Assembly (NCBI GenBank): GCA_040757655.1
Contig: JBFLWV010000036.1
Location: 1 to 36,111 of the forward strand
DNA from: 2-02-FULL-49-11 sp040757655
GTDB taxonomy: Bacteria; Patescibacteriota; Patescibacteriia; 2-02-FULL-49-11
DNA length: 36,111 nt
Direction: 5' to 3'
How positions within the stretch are numbered: the first letter of the stretch is position 1; the number at the start of each line of letters is the position of its first letter. Both the position numbers and the translations under genes were made by a program. Shown one piece after another: positions 1-7,999 of the stretch. Below the pieces are notes generated by a model. That model saw nothing but the letters and a program-made list of their open reading frames with translations. It was not told the origin of the DNA and made no database searches.

Positions 1-88
1 ATATTGTGGTACCAGTGCCATATGTTCGATGCGATGTTCGTCATGCTTCTATTTTACCACATCTAGTGCGTCCATCTTCGAGAGGTTT

Positions 89-112
89 ACCCTGCGGCAG
101 AGACCGCAGGGT
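89..112. other. Strong intergenic hairpin
   Basis: Perfect 9-bp inverted repeat ACCCTGCGG / CCGCAGGGT around a 6-nt loop. It lies about 110 nt beyond the 3' end of the minus-strand tRNA-Thr. Neither side carries a clear T-run, so it is not a textbook intrinsic terminator. It could end the NIF3-tRNA transcript or be a dispersed repeat. The rest of positions 1-221 shows no credible gene. Confidence 0.4.
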
Positions 113-221
113 GTTGAAAAACATAAAGTTTCTCACCCCGCTCATGTCGCAGATCACTACCACCTCCAAAATAATTCTTTTCACCCATAAGACATTTTTA
201 ATTATTTCCCTGATAATTCTT

Positions 222-294
222 AGCCGATGGTCGGGATCGAACCGACGACCCACCGCTTACGAAGCGGTTGCTCTACCAGCTGAGCTACATCGGC
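222..294 (-). tRNA. tRNA-Thr (anticodon CGT)
   Basis: The minus strand folds into a full 73-nt cloverleaf. The acceptor stem is GCCGATG/CATCGGC. The D-arm begins TAGCTCAG. The anticodon stem is ACCGC/GCGGT around loop TTCGTAA, giving anticodon CGT, which reads ACG. The T-arm is GTCGG-TTCGATC-CCGAC. No CCA is encoded (the following bases read AAG), so a CCA-adding enzyme is needed. It starts 2 nt past the stop of the NIF3-like gene on the same strand, so the two are probably co-transcribed. Confidence 0.95.
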
Positions 295-296
295 GT

Positions 297-629
297 CTAT
301 GATATCTCTAAACGTGGAATAATGTCTATGGCCGGCTCTTCATACGGGTGGGCCTTTTTAACCTCTTCCACCGCACGCGCGACAAGGTCTCTGTGGCATA
401 TCGCCTCAATCACCTCCTCTTCCACTTCTTCCAATTTTCCTACTGACCCTATGGCGGGTTTCGCTCCTTCGCGCGGCCGAAACCTTCCTGTCTGCCGGTA
501 GCTGCCGCTGCACGCCTCATAGTTTCCTTGCCTGCCCGCTCCTGCCCTCGTGAGCGCGTCTCTCACCCCATCTGCCGCGTCAAGAGGCACGGCAACCACT
601 ATTTTCACATATGGCGATTCTCTGAGCAT
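297..629 (-). CDS. NIF3-like / YqfO PII-like domain protein (stand-alone)
   Basis: A 110-residue protein equal to the CutA/PII-like middle domain that is inserted in YqfO-type NIF3 proteins and also occurs alone in many bacteria. Recognisable signatures are GAGRQGNYEACS, GRFRPREGAKPAIGSVG and the C-terminal KKAHPYEEPA. The family is small, trimer-forming and of unknown biochemical role; metal or ligand binding has been suggested. An upstream in-frame TTG at 638 would add three residues; I chose the ATG at 629. tRNA-Thr follows almost directly. The fold assignment is firm, the function is not. Confidence 0.85.
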   Translation of the reverse strand: MLRESPYVKIVVAVPLDAADGVRDALTRAGAGRQGNYEACSGSYRQTGRFRPREGAKPAIGSVGKLEEVEEEVIEAICHRDLVARAVEEVKKAHPYEEPAIDIIPRLEIS

Positions 630-713
630 ATCGCTCAATGAAAAAACGGGATACGAGAACCCCGAAGTACAACCTTCGGTTGACTACGGGACAGATCGAA
701 CTCGAGCGAGAAA

Positions 714-784
714 AGCGAGTGAGGGGAATCGAACCCCCGTCCCTAGCTTGGGAAGCTAATGTACTGCCATTGTACTACACTCGC
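714..784 (-). tRNA. tRNA-Gly (anticodon CCC)
   Basis: A 71-nt cloverleaf on the minus strand. The acceptor stem is GCGAGTG/CACTCGC, the anticodon loop is TTCCCAA (anticodon CCC, reading GGG), and the T-arm is GGGGG-TTCGATT-CCCCT. CCA is not encoded; the 3' flank reads TTT. It lies between the ftsB-like gene and the NIF3-like gene, all on the same strand. Confidence 0.95.
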
Positions 785-857
785 TCAATTGCTTGGGAAG
801 TGTATCCCGCATCGCCGCGCAACTATGGGGCTGGTGCGAGACTGGCGTGCGGTTCTT

Positions 858-1271
858 TTATCTATCTGAAAAGAAAAAGGAAATCCACCTCATCGGGTAG
901 GACTTGCGCTGATATTCGGGAGAGATGCTGCCATAACGCGCCGTAGTATCCTGTACCACCGGTTCAATAGTATCGCTCGGCACGATTATGACATGCTCCC
1001 CTTTTTTCTTCAAGCCCAGTTTAGACCGTGCTTCCCGTTCCACAAATTCAGGGGATTCAGTTAATTTCTTTGTCTCCAATAATTCTTCCTTGCGCTTTTC
1101 AAGCTCTTCAATGTCGCTCTGCAAGGTGCTCACACGTTCCTGAATCTCACGCCCGCGCTTCACGGTCATTATATAACCATAACTCATGAAAAGGAACACC
1201 GCAAAAATCACCGCGAGGGTATACGGCCGCACTAAAAATCGTATGAAAGATGATCGGCGCTTCCTGCCCAT
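858..1271 (-). CDS. FtsB/DivIC-family septum formation initiator
   Basis: A 137-residue single-pass membrane protein. A basic N-terminus (MGRKRRS) is followed by a transmembrane helix at about residues 17-34. A coiled coil rich in E, K, L and R follows at about 36-75. The family signature comes next: ESPEFVEREARSKLGLKKKGE, ending in a beta-type tail (HVIIVPSD). FtsB/DivIC proteins bridge FtsL and FtsQ/DivIB in the divisome. The stretch after residue 100 is longer than in E. coli FtsB. The ATG at 1271 is the only sensible start. The PH-domain gene lies 9 bp upstream, so co-transcription is likely. Confidence 0.85.
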   Translation of the reverse strand: MGRKRRSSFIRFLVRPYTLAVIFAVFLFMSYGYIMTVKRGREIQERVSTLQSDIEELEKRKEELLETKKLTESPEFVEREARSKLGLKKKGEHVIIVPSDTIEPVVQDTTARYGSISPEYQRKSYPMRWISFFFSDR

Positions 1272-1280
1272 CTGATAACA

Positions 1281-1811
1281 TTACGCGGTTAAGGTTTGAG
1301 CTATTTTATTTCCCGCTTCATACGCCTCTGCCACGTCCCGAATCAATTCCTGCACCCCCTTAGGATCACGGACTGGCCGTATCTCAATCGCGGAGGTGGA
1401 TCCCGCAGTGGTGATGAGCACACCCCCGCACCCCGTCACGGTTTCGAGTACACCCATTTTACTCCACGTAATGTCGGTTATGCGGTCATAGAGCGCATCG
1501 GTGACCGTGCGGTGGATAAGCCCCTTCTGATCCACATCAATAATGCGCCGGTCCGTGATGAGCAACACTTCATAACGGACACTCATCCAGAGCACCAATA
1601 CTCTCCAGAGAGTGACCGCAGTCAATATAAAGAACAAAATCTTTAATATTGCTATTCCCCCCAACAATGGCACACTGAGCAGTGAAGTAGTAAATACCAA
1701 AAAAAATACCACACTTATCGGGCCCGCATAACCCCACCATGAACGCCTGATAACAGCGATGAGGACTTCCTGTTCACGCAGAAACTTGCTATAATGAAAC
1801 ATATTTTCCAT
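1281..1811 (-). CDS. Membrane protein with bacterial PH (bPH2) domain
   Basis: A 176-residue protein with two hydrophobic segments (about residues 28-47 and 50-72) and then a bacterial pleckstrin-homology domain of the YdbS/DUF304 type. The typical run is YEVLLITDRRIIDVDQKG, followed by a strand pattern with ITDITWSKMG and GVLITTAGS. Such proteins are membrane-bound and of unknown function. A GTG at 1820 would add three residues. I prefer the ATG at 1811, which is preceded by a weak GTGAG. The gene diverges from the tiny membrane peptide gene at 1824, so their promoters share about 12 bp. Confidence 0.8.
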   Translation of the reverse strand: MENMFHYSKFLREQEVLIAVIRRSWWGYAGPISVVFFLVFTTSLLSVPLLGGIAILKILFFILTAVTLWRVLVLWMSVRYEVLLITDRRIIDVDQKGLIHRTVTDALYDRITDITWSKMGVLETVTGCGGVLITTAGSTSAIEIRPVRDPKGVQELIRDVAEAYEAGNKIAQTLTA

Positions 1812-1823
1812 TATACTCACTTT

Positions 1824-1916
1824 ATGAAAAAGAAAACAGTACGCATGGTGTGGATCATCTTATCCTTTATTGTCATTTTAAGTTTTATTGCGTTCATGTT
1901 CACGTCACCTCTTTAA
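1824..1916 (+). CDS. Candidate 30-residue single-span membrane peptide
   Basis: ATG to TAA open frame with four basic residues near the N-terminus (MKKKTVR), then one hydrophobic helix (MVWIILSFIVILSFIAFMF) and the short tail TSPL. This layout is what a real small membrane protein looks like. It fills the gap between the PH-domain gene (divergent) and the lepA stop (convergent, 1 bp away) almost exactly, which also favours it. No Shine-Dalgarno site is visible, but these are rare in this genome. Function unknown. Without homologues I cannot exclude chance. Confidence 0.5.
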   Translation: MKKKTVRMVWIILSFIVILSFIAFMFTSPL

Positions 1917-1917
1917 T

Positions 1918-3879
1918 TTATGTGGATCTCTGCAGCAGTTTGCGGTATACCTCAGGAGGTATCTCGACGTTTCCAAACAGGGCCATACGCTTTTTGCCCT
2001 TTTTTTGTTTCTCGAGCAATTTCCTGCGCCGCGTCACGTCACCGCCTGAAAGCTTTGCGGTCACGTCCTTTCTCATGGCAGAAAGAGTTTCGCTCGCGAT
2101 AATCTTGGCACCTATGGCCGCTTGAATTTTCACCGCAAACATCTGGCGCGGGATGAGTTCTTTCAACGATTCCACCACGGCACGCGCGCGGCGCTCTATT
2201 TCACTCTTTTCCATCAATACCGACAATTCAGGCGCAACCTGCCCTGCAATGAGAATATCGAGCCTCTTAATGTCCGCTTCTCTGAAGCCCGCAAATTCAT
2301 AATCCATAGATGCATACCCTTGGCTCACTCCTTTTACATTATCATAAAAATTTACGATGATGGATGAGAGTGGCAGGTCGTAACGCAGCACCGCCTTCCC
2401 GTCCGCGAGATATTCCGTATGGCGCGCGATGCCACGCTTCCCTTGTACGAATGGCATGATATTGCCGACGTACGTCGATGGTGTGATAACCGTCACCCAA
2501 ACCCACGGTTCATATACTTTTTCAATGCGGGACGGATCAGGAAACTCCTGCGGCGTTTTCACCTCGAGCACACCATGTGCATTTAACTGCTCTGCGGTGA
2601 CATAACCTTGTCCGCGTGTGTCTGCGTATATGTCCGCGTGTGTCTGCGCTTGCACGGTAAGGACGCGATATTCCACATTCGGCACCGTCGCAATGATCTC
2701 CAAATCATATTCCCTCCTAAGCCGTTCCACTACGATATCCAGATGCAAGAGACCGAGAAAACCACAACGGAATCCAAATCCCAACGCACTCGAACGCTGC
2801 GGGACATAGGTGAGGGAAGCATCATTGAGCTGAAGTTTTTCAATAGCTTCTCTCAAATCCTCTGCTTCCCCGTCTGCAGAAAATAACCCCGCAAACACAA
2901 AGGGGCGCACCTCGCGATAGCCGGGAAGCGGGCGGCTCGCCCTCTTGCGCGCGGAGGTAATCGTATCGCCCACGCGGCACTGCCGCACCTCTTTCAATCC
3001 TGTTACGATATAACCGATCTCTCCTGCCGCAAGCATGGGAGAGGGAGTAAATTCCGGGCTCAATACTCCCGTTTCCAATACTTCTGTTTCTACGCCTGTG
3101 CCCATAAGAGTGATCGCATCTCCCTTTCTCACCTCTCCGTCCATGAGTCGCACATGCGCGACCACGCCGCGGTAGGTATCATATTGCGAGTCAAAAATAA
3201 GCGCGGTAAGCGGTTGTGCTGCCGCACCCTTCGGCGGTGGAACCTGCCGCACCACCTCTTCTAAAAGCGCCTCCACCCCCTGACCTGTCTTCCCTGAAAC
3301 ACGGAATACATCCTTCTCCGCGCAACCGAGCAGCTGTGCCACTGCCCTTACCGTCTCCTCCACCGCCACATGGGGAAGGTCGATCTTATTGACCGCAGGG
3401 ATAATAGTCAGCCCCTGCGCTACGGCCAGCGTGAGATTGGCTATGGTCTGCGCTTGCACCCCCTGCGTTGCGTCCACTAATAATATTGCCCCTTCAACCG
3501 CCGCCAAGGACCGCGACACTTCATAGGAGAAGTCCACATGTCCAGGAGTATCAATTAAATTCAGAATATATTCTGAATTTACAAACTCTAAATCCGAAGC
3601 TCTAAATCCTAAATCGTTTTGGTTATTTGGATTTTGGATTTTGGATTTGTTTAGGATTTCGGATTTCTGATTTCGGACTTCTGGCCTATATATCATCCTC
3701 ACTGGTGCAAGTTTAATAGTAATTCCACGCTCACGTTCCAGATCCATCTTATCCAAGAACTGTTCCTTCATTAGCCGTTTATCCACGGTTTTCGTCAGCT
3801 CTAAAAATCGATCGGCAAGCGTCGACTTCCCATGATCAATATGCGCAATGATGCAGAAATTGCGAATGTGTTTAGTCAT
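1918..3879 (-). CDS. lepA: Elongation factor 4 (LepA) with two inserted segments
   Basis: A 653-residue translational GTPase that back-translocates or remodels stalled ribosomes; typical length is about 600. Visible motifs are G1 AHIDHGKST (12-20), RGITIK (51-56), DTPGH (110-114) and NKID (about 164-167). The LepA-specific C-terminal domain ends in KLSGGDVTRRRKLLEKQKKGKKRM. Two parts are unusual. Residues 68-103 are a 36-codon insertion between switch I and DTPGH, made of a low-complexity palindromic repeat. Residues about 409-424 (QTHADIYADTRGQG) come from a 22-bp tandem repeat. Both keep the frame. The gene starts 6 bp after the murJ stop and is the last gene of the envelope block. Confidence 0.97.
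   Translation of the reverse strand: MTKHIRNFCIIAHIDHGKSTLADRFLELTKTVDKRLMKEQFLDKMDLERERGITIKLAPVRMIYRPEVRNQKSEILNKSKIQNPNNQNDLGFRASDLEFVNSEYILNLIDTPGHVDFSYEVSRSLAAVEGAILLVDATQGVQAQTIANLTLAVAQGLTIIPAVNKIDLPHVAVEETVRAVAQLLGCAEKDVFRVSGKTGQGVEALLEEVVRQVPPPKGAAAQPLTALIFDSQYDTYRGVVAHVRLMDGEVRKGDAITLMGTGVETEVLETGVLSPEFTPSPMLAAGEIGYIVTGLKEVRQCRVGDTITSARKRASRPLPGYREVRPFVFAGLFSADGEAEDLREAIEKLQLNDASLTYVPQRSSALGFGFRCGFLGLLHLDIVVERLRREYDLEIIATVPNVEYRVLTVQAQTHADIYADTRGQGYVTAEQLNAHGVLEVKTPQEFPDPSRIEKVYEPWVWVTVITPSTYVGNIMPFVQGKRGIARHTEYLADGKAVLRYDLPLSSIIVNFYDNVKGVSQGYASMDYEFAGFREADIKRLDILIAGQVAPELSVLMEKSEIERRARAVVESLKELIPRQMFAVKIQAAIGAKIIASETLSAMRKDVTAKLSGGDVTRRRKLLEKQKKGKKRMALFGNVEIPPEVYRKLLQRST
2610..2648. 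repeat. Tandem repeat (22-bp period) inside lepA
   Basis: Two exact copies of a 17-bp unit, GTCCGCGTGTGTCTGCG, at 2610-2626 and 2632-2648. On the coding strand this reads CGCAGACACACGCGGAC twice. It encodes part of a stretch absent from E. coli LepA (compare VETTSREVIYVDSPSKLP). The unit resembles repeat material in the RNase P P12 insert (CGCAG...GACGCGGATACACGCAG) and at the 3' end of the GT4 gene at 8000. Confidence 0.7.
3576..3678. repeat. In-frame palindromic AAATCC-type element in lepA
   Basis: An A/T-rich segment built from AAATCC/GGATTT units, able to fold on itself (CTAAATCCTAAATC against GGATTTGTTTAGGATTTC). It is bordered on the coding strand by CAGAA at both ends (3679-3683 and 3571-3575), a possible 5-bp target duplication. 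Element plus one duplication is 108 bp, exactly 36 codons. Removing it restores ...VRMIYRPE-YILNLIDTPGH, the normal LepA spacing. It shares a nearly identical run (AAACTCTAAATnCGAA) with the RNase P P19 insert. Confidence 0.75.
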
Positions 3880-3885
3880 GGATCT

Positions 3886-5436
3886 CTACGTTCGTCTTAG
3901 AATAAAGGATTTTATCTCGCCAAATGACGGCACTCCTGGGCACTTGAAGTACCGTGCGAGGAGATAATAGCTCATGAACCCCCCCCATCCCGCGCCTAAT
4001 CCCTGTAAAAGCACGCCCACACCAGTCTCCATATTGACGAGTGAAGCAAGGGGATTTTTCAGAAGCTGCAATACGACCGCACCGCCTGCGGCTGCTGCCA
4101 CTATCTTCACCAATCCTTCCGCAAACGTATTATCAAACAGGCCAGGAATTTTTTTGTTGAGCATTATCGCGAGCAATATTCCTTGGACGATCTGGGTGAG
4201 GGCAAGCGCAAGCGCAATTCCTTCTACCCCGAATCCCATAAGAGATAAGGCCAGGAGCACATTTAGGCCTACCGCACTTATCCCAATCTTGACTGGCGTC
4301 TTGGTATCCTGAAATGCGTAGAATGAGCGCGCGAGTAAGGGAATGATCCCATCTGCACAGAGCGAAATCGCGAGCAATCCCATGGTATTTGCGGTAAGCA
4401 CCGTATCAGTCCAGTCGAAAGCCCCCGTGCCGAGGATGACCCGCACGATCTGTGCACGCAACAAAATCGAGAACACCGACAGTGGCACCAACGCCGCGAG
4501 GATATGAGAGATACTCACGCGAAAACGCGTACCAAATTCTCTCATCTCCCGCCGCGCCGCATGTGTGGCAAAAAAAGGAAACGCCGCAACTGCAAAGGAA
4601 ACACCGATGACGCCGGAGGGGAAGCTTATGAGATTGAACGCAAAATTATAGACCGCAACTGACCCGACGGCCATGACGGACGCGAGCGCGATCACCACCA
4701 CCGTGTTTACCTGCGAGGCGGCGAGGCCGAGCATGCGGGGCCCCATAAGCGCCAGAATGCGCTTCACTGCATGATCGTACGTAAACCTCAGTCTGAGTTG
4801 TCCGCGCGCGAGCGCCTTCACAGCCGGCACTTGCACGAGAAAATGCAGGACCGCTCCCAAGACCACGCCCCATGCCAACCCTAGAGGCCCCCAGAATCGC
4901 GTGAAGAGGGTAATGCCGATAATAATGCCGCAATTATAAAAAAGGGGTGCGAAAGAAAATGCCACGTAGCGGTGTGCGGCATTGAGTACACCGCTACACA
5001 CATGAGATGCGCCAAAGAAGATAACAGAAATGAGCATGATCCTGGTGAGGCGTACCGTGAGCATCATGTACTCCACTGAAAACCCAGGCACGAACACCCG
5101 CATGAGCAGAGGCGCGGCGAGCGCAGCAATGAGTGCAAGGAGAGTGAGTATGGCGGTGAGAATCGTGAGTACACTGCCTACCACGCGCCACGCGCGCGCT
5201 TCCCCTTCTTCTTCTCTCACTTTGATAAAGACCGGGATAAATGCGGCAGAGAGCGCCCCGAGCACGAGAATGGTAAAAATAAAATCGGGAATCTTGAACG
5301 CCGCAAAATAGGCATCCGTCACAGGTCCCGCACCATACGTGGACGCGAGCAGCCGCTCACGCACCAACCCCACGACGCGGGACAGTACCGCAAACACGCT
5401 GATGATGAATGCTCCTCTCCCAATGCTTTTAGTCAT
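3886..5436 (-). CDS. murJ: Lipid II flippase MurJ (MviN)
   Basis: A 516-residue polytopic protein of the MOP superfamily, which flips lipid II across the membrane for peptidoglycan synthesis. The N-terminus carries the MurJ signature: RGAFIISVFAVLSRVVGLVRE and the downstream TYGAGPVTDAYFAAFKIPDF. The hydrophobic pattern fits the usual 14 membrane helices. Length is normal for the family. It starts 29 bp after the DUF4012 stop and ends 6 bp before lepA, so all three are probably one transcript. Being beside glycosyltransferases fits envelope assembly. Confidence 0.95.
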   Translation of the reverse strand: MTKSIGRGAFIISVFAVLSRVVGLVRERLLASTYGAGPVTDAYFAAFKIPDFIFTILVLGALSAAFIPVFIKVREEEGEARAWRVVGSVLTILTAILTLLALIAALAAPLLMRVFVPGFSVEYMMLTVRLTRIMLISVIFFGASHVCSGVLNAAHRYVAFSFAPLFYNCGIIIGITLFTRFWGPLGLAWGVVLGAVLHFLVQVPAVKALARGQLRLRFTYDHAVKRILALMGPRMLGLAASQVNTVVVIALASVMAVGSVAVYNFAFNLISFPSGVIGVSFAVAAFPFFATHAARREMREFGTRFRVSISHILAALVPLSVFSILLRAQIVRVILGTGAFDWTDTVLTANTMGLLAISLCADGIIPLLARSFYAFQDTKTPVKIGISAVGLNVLLALSLMGFGVEGIALALALTQIVQGILLAIMLNKKIPGLFDNTFAEGLVKIVAAAAGGAVVLQLLKNPLASLVNMETGVGVLLQGLGAGWGGFMSYYLLARYFKCPGVPSFGEIKSFILRRT

Positions 5437-5464
5437 ACATTAAAGGGCGATCTGAACCGTCAAC

Positions 5465-7984
5465 TCACTCCCTCCACTCAACTATATCCTTTATATCGCG
5501 GTCAATGATGCGTTCGCGGGTGATACTATTTCCCATTGCCTCCACTGGTTCCCCGTTTACACGAACTGCCCTCCCCCATAGGGGAGGCGCTACGATGGTA
5601 TCAGTAAAGGGGGTATCAAGCGCCCCTGGCTGGCGCTGAATAAAAAGCTCATACCTTTGGCGTTCCCGTGCCAAAAGCGGAATTGAGCCGCGCTCAACTT
5701 TTACCACTGGGGGGGTGCGATATCGGACACTATACCTGCTTGTCGCGCCCACCTTCGTCATGACCCAACCACCGAATACGGTAAGCCCGTGCTCCTCGGT
5801 AATTCTCACCCCACTCATCTCATCCTTCTTTGTCGACGCAACGAAAGACGCAAGCTCGGGATATGTTCGCAAGGTTTCATCGTATTTGAACAGTTCTTCA
5901 TCCGGGGCAGTGAATCCCTCAGCCCCGAGAAACACGCTGCCTTTGGGTACAAAAATTCTCACATAATCCACATTATGCACCTTTTCATAAAGGTCTAATG
6001 GGTCACCACGGTGCTCTCGGGTCGCCTTCAATTGCACCTCCCCCCTCCTGTCAGGAGCAAGGACCACGGTGCGATCCCATTGTTCTGCCATCACTCGGTC
6101 AGTCTTGCCGCCACCGATATTCGTATGCACCACCGCAAGGTAATCTGAGGTTGAAGGCTCAACCGCACCTCCCCACCCTGAGGCGAGAATGTCATTTTGG
6201 TCTTCCGCGTAGGAGGACCACAGGAGCACGTCATGACGATCAAGTGCGCTTGCAAGAGTCTCTAACAGCTGTGGCGCATATTCTACAGAGGCGACAGAGA
6301 TGCGCGTTAAAATGAGAGGCAACAAATCCCCAATGATCTGCTTTGGTTGATTCTCTTGTCTATCATAATGCAATTCCACGGCATCTTGGAGTACACGGCG
6401 TACATTTCTGTCATTCACCACCAGCTGATATTCAGGGAGTGTGAGTGGGCCTGTGATACGGAGAATATCTTCGAGAATCACGGGGGTGACAAAGATCGCG
6501 CCGTCAACGGTCGGCCCTTGGGATTTTTCGATAAACCAAGCAACTGTCTGCGCTGATTGCGGAACATCAAAAAAATAATTCGCGTTCCACGACTGCCAGA
6601 GAGGGCTCAAGAGATGGAAGGGATACGGCGCATCCACCCTTGTCTGCAGACTCCCTTTCAGGTCATAGAAACCCCCGCCGGGAACGTCAATTGATGTGAC
6701 GGTGCCGCGGTTGGTATCTATGAGCGCGTAACTCCCCATAAAACCACCCGTGGGCCTCAGTTCCGCGTCATTTTGGAATATGATGATAATCCGACGAAAG
6801 TGATCAGCTCCTAAAAAGGACGCAAAAAGCGCTAAGCCGCGTTGCGTTTGAGACAAGAGACGCTCTGAAGGGGAAAGGAGGGCAATGAATGACGCGACTG
6901 AATTTCGGTATTCTGTCGGCACATCTTCAAGATTAATAGCTGCTGACGAACGATTGGCCTCCCGCAATGCAGCGACCGCCTCCCCTACATACCGAGATGC
7001 CCTCTCAAGTTCGTCCGTCGGCACGCGCACATCCCCTCCCTCTCCCCCCTCACGCGCTGCCTTGAACCATTGCACGCTATGAAGGGATTGCCTGGTGTTA
7101 TCTAGCGCTTTTAACGCGAGAAGAGTGTACTCTGCCGCACGAGATGAAGCTTCCCCCACTTTGACGAGCGAAATATTGCTTCGCAAGGAGGGAATCTGCT
7201 CCCATACCGCGGACAATGGTACATCCTCTACGACAGAGGAAATGGAAGCAAATCTTTCCTGTGCCGTAAGGAAAGAGGCGATCGCTTCAGGAATATTTGC
7301 TCTGCTGAAAGCATGTTGCGCGTGACCTAAGGCCTGTACCCCCTCGACCGCTTCTCCTAACACCGCACCGCGCACATCACGGAGGTGATCAATAACACCC
7401 GCCGCTTTAATGATAAGGAGAAGACCGCACACCATACTTAAGAAACTCACGACCTCCGCGCGCCGCCATACGTTCATCATGAGGGGGGGCTCTGCGCTCT
7501 GCGCGGCTTCACCTAAGCTGTTCACATCACCTGCTTTGTGATGCCGCATGAAAGAAGCGTGCCCCATAAGCCTGAATGATCGCGCAGACGAATCCTTAAA
7601 CGTATATGCCATCACCCGATACGCGGACACCCCATGCACAGAAGCACGTGAAAAAACAGTAGCGCAGAAGTTCCTCACCCGTACACACCATGAGCCCAGC
7701 CGGCGCCCCACGCGCACTACCCGTTCACTCAGTGTGAGGGAATTATGCAAGAGATTGAGCTTCAACGCATATTTTTTCTGCCTTCCCACGCGCCGGTAAG
7801 GTTGAAGCGCCAACATGGTCTGAGGAGGCCGTTCCGCTTCCACGGTGTGGAGGGAGAGCGGCGGCGGCACACTGCTCCCCTCCCTCAAATCAATCATATG
7901 GGGAGAATGCCTCACCTCCTTTGGACTATGGATAAATCCAATGGGAATGGTATGCACGATTGGTTTTTTCTTCCTGTGTTTCAC
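5465..7984 (-). CDS. DUF4012-domain membrane protein
   Basis: An 839-residue protein with a basic cytoplasmic N-terminal region of about 170 residues, one transmembrane helix at about 177-197, a helical stretch to about 390, and then the DUF4012 core. The core includes IIIFQNDAELRPTGGFMGSYALI, GGGFYDLKG and NANYFFDVPQSAQTVAWFIEK, followed by an extracellular beta-rich tail. DUF4012 proteins are common in Patescibacteria and Actinobacteria, typically beside glycosyltransferases; a role in cell-surface polysaccharide handling is inferred. It appears to start with GTG at 7984, because the next methionine is 29 codons in. The basic N-terminal extension is unusually long. It follows the GT4 gene by 15 bp. 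Confidence 0.85.
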   Translation of the reverse strand: MKHRKKKPIVHTIPIGFIHSPKEVRHSPHMIDLREGSSVPPPLSLHTVEAERPPQTMLALQPYRRVGRQKKYALKLNLLHNSLTLSERVVRVGRRLGSWCVRVRNFCATVFSRASVHGVSAYRVMAYTFKDSSARSFRLMGHASFMRHHKAGDVNSLGEAAQSAEPPLMMNVWRRAEVVSFLSMVCGLLLIIKAAGVIDHLRDVRGAVLGEAVEGVQALGHAQHAFSRANIPEAIASFLTAQERFASISSVVEDVPLSAVWEQIPSLRSNISLVKVGEASSRAAEYTLLALKALDNTRQSLHSVQWFKAAREGGEGGDVRVPTDELERASRYVGEAVAALREANRSSAAINLEDVPTEYRNSVASFIALLSPSERLLSQTQRGLALFASFLGADHFRRIIIIFQNDAELRPTGGFMGSYALIDTNRGTVTSIDVPGGGFYDLKGSLQTRVDAPYPFHLLSPLWQSWNANYFFDVPQSAQTVAWFIEKSQGPTVDGAIFVTPVILEDILRITGPLTLPEYQLVVNDRNVRRVLQDAVELHYDRQENQPKQIIGDLLPLILTRISVASVEYAPQLLETLASALDRHDVLLWSSYAEDQNDILASGWGGAVEPSTSDYLAVVHTNIGGGKTDRVMAEQWDRTVVLAPDRRGEVQLKATREHRGDPLDLYEKVHNVDYVRIFVPKGSVFLGAEGFTAPDEELFKYDETLRTYPELASFVASTKKDEMSGVRITEEHGLTVFGGWVMTKVGATSRYSVRYRTPPVVKVERGSIPLLARERQRYELFIQRQPGALDTPFTDTIVAPPLWGRAVRVNGEPVEAMGNSITRERIIDRDIKDIVEWRE

Positions 7985-7999
7985 AATCTTTTAGCCGAC

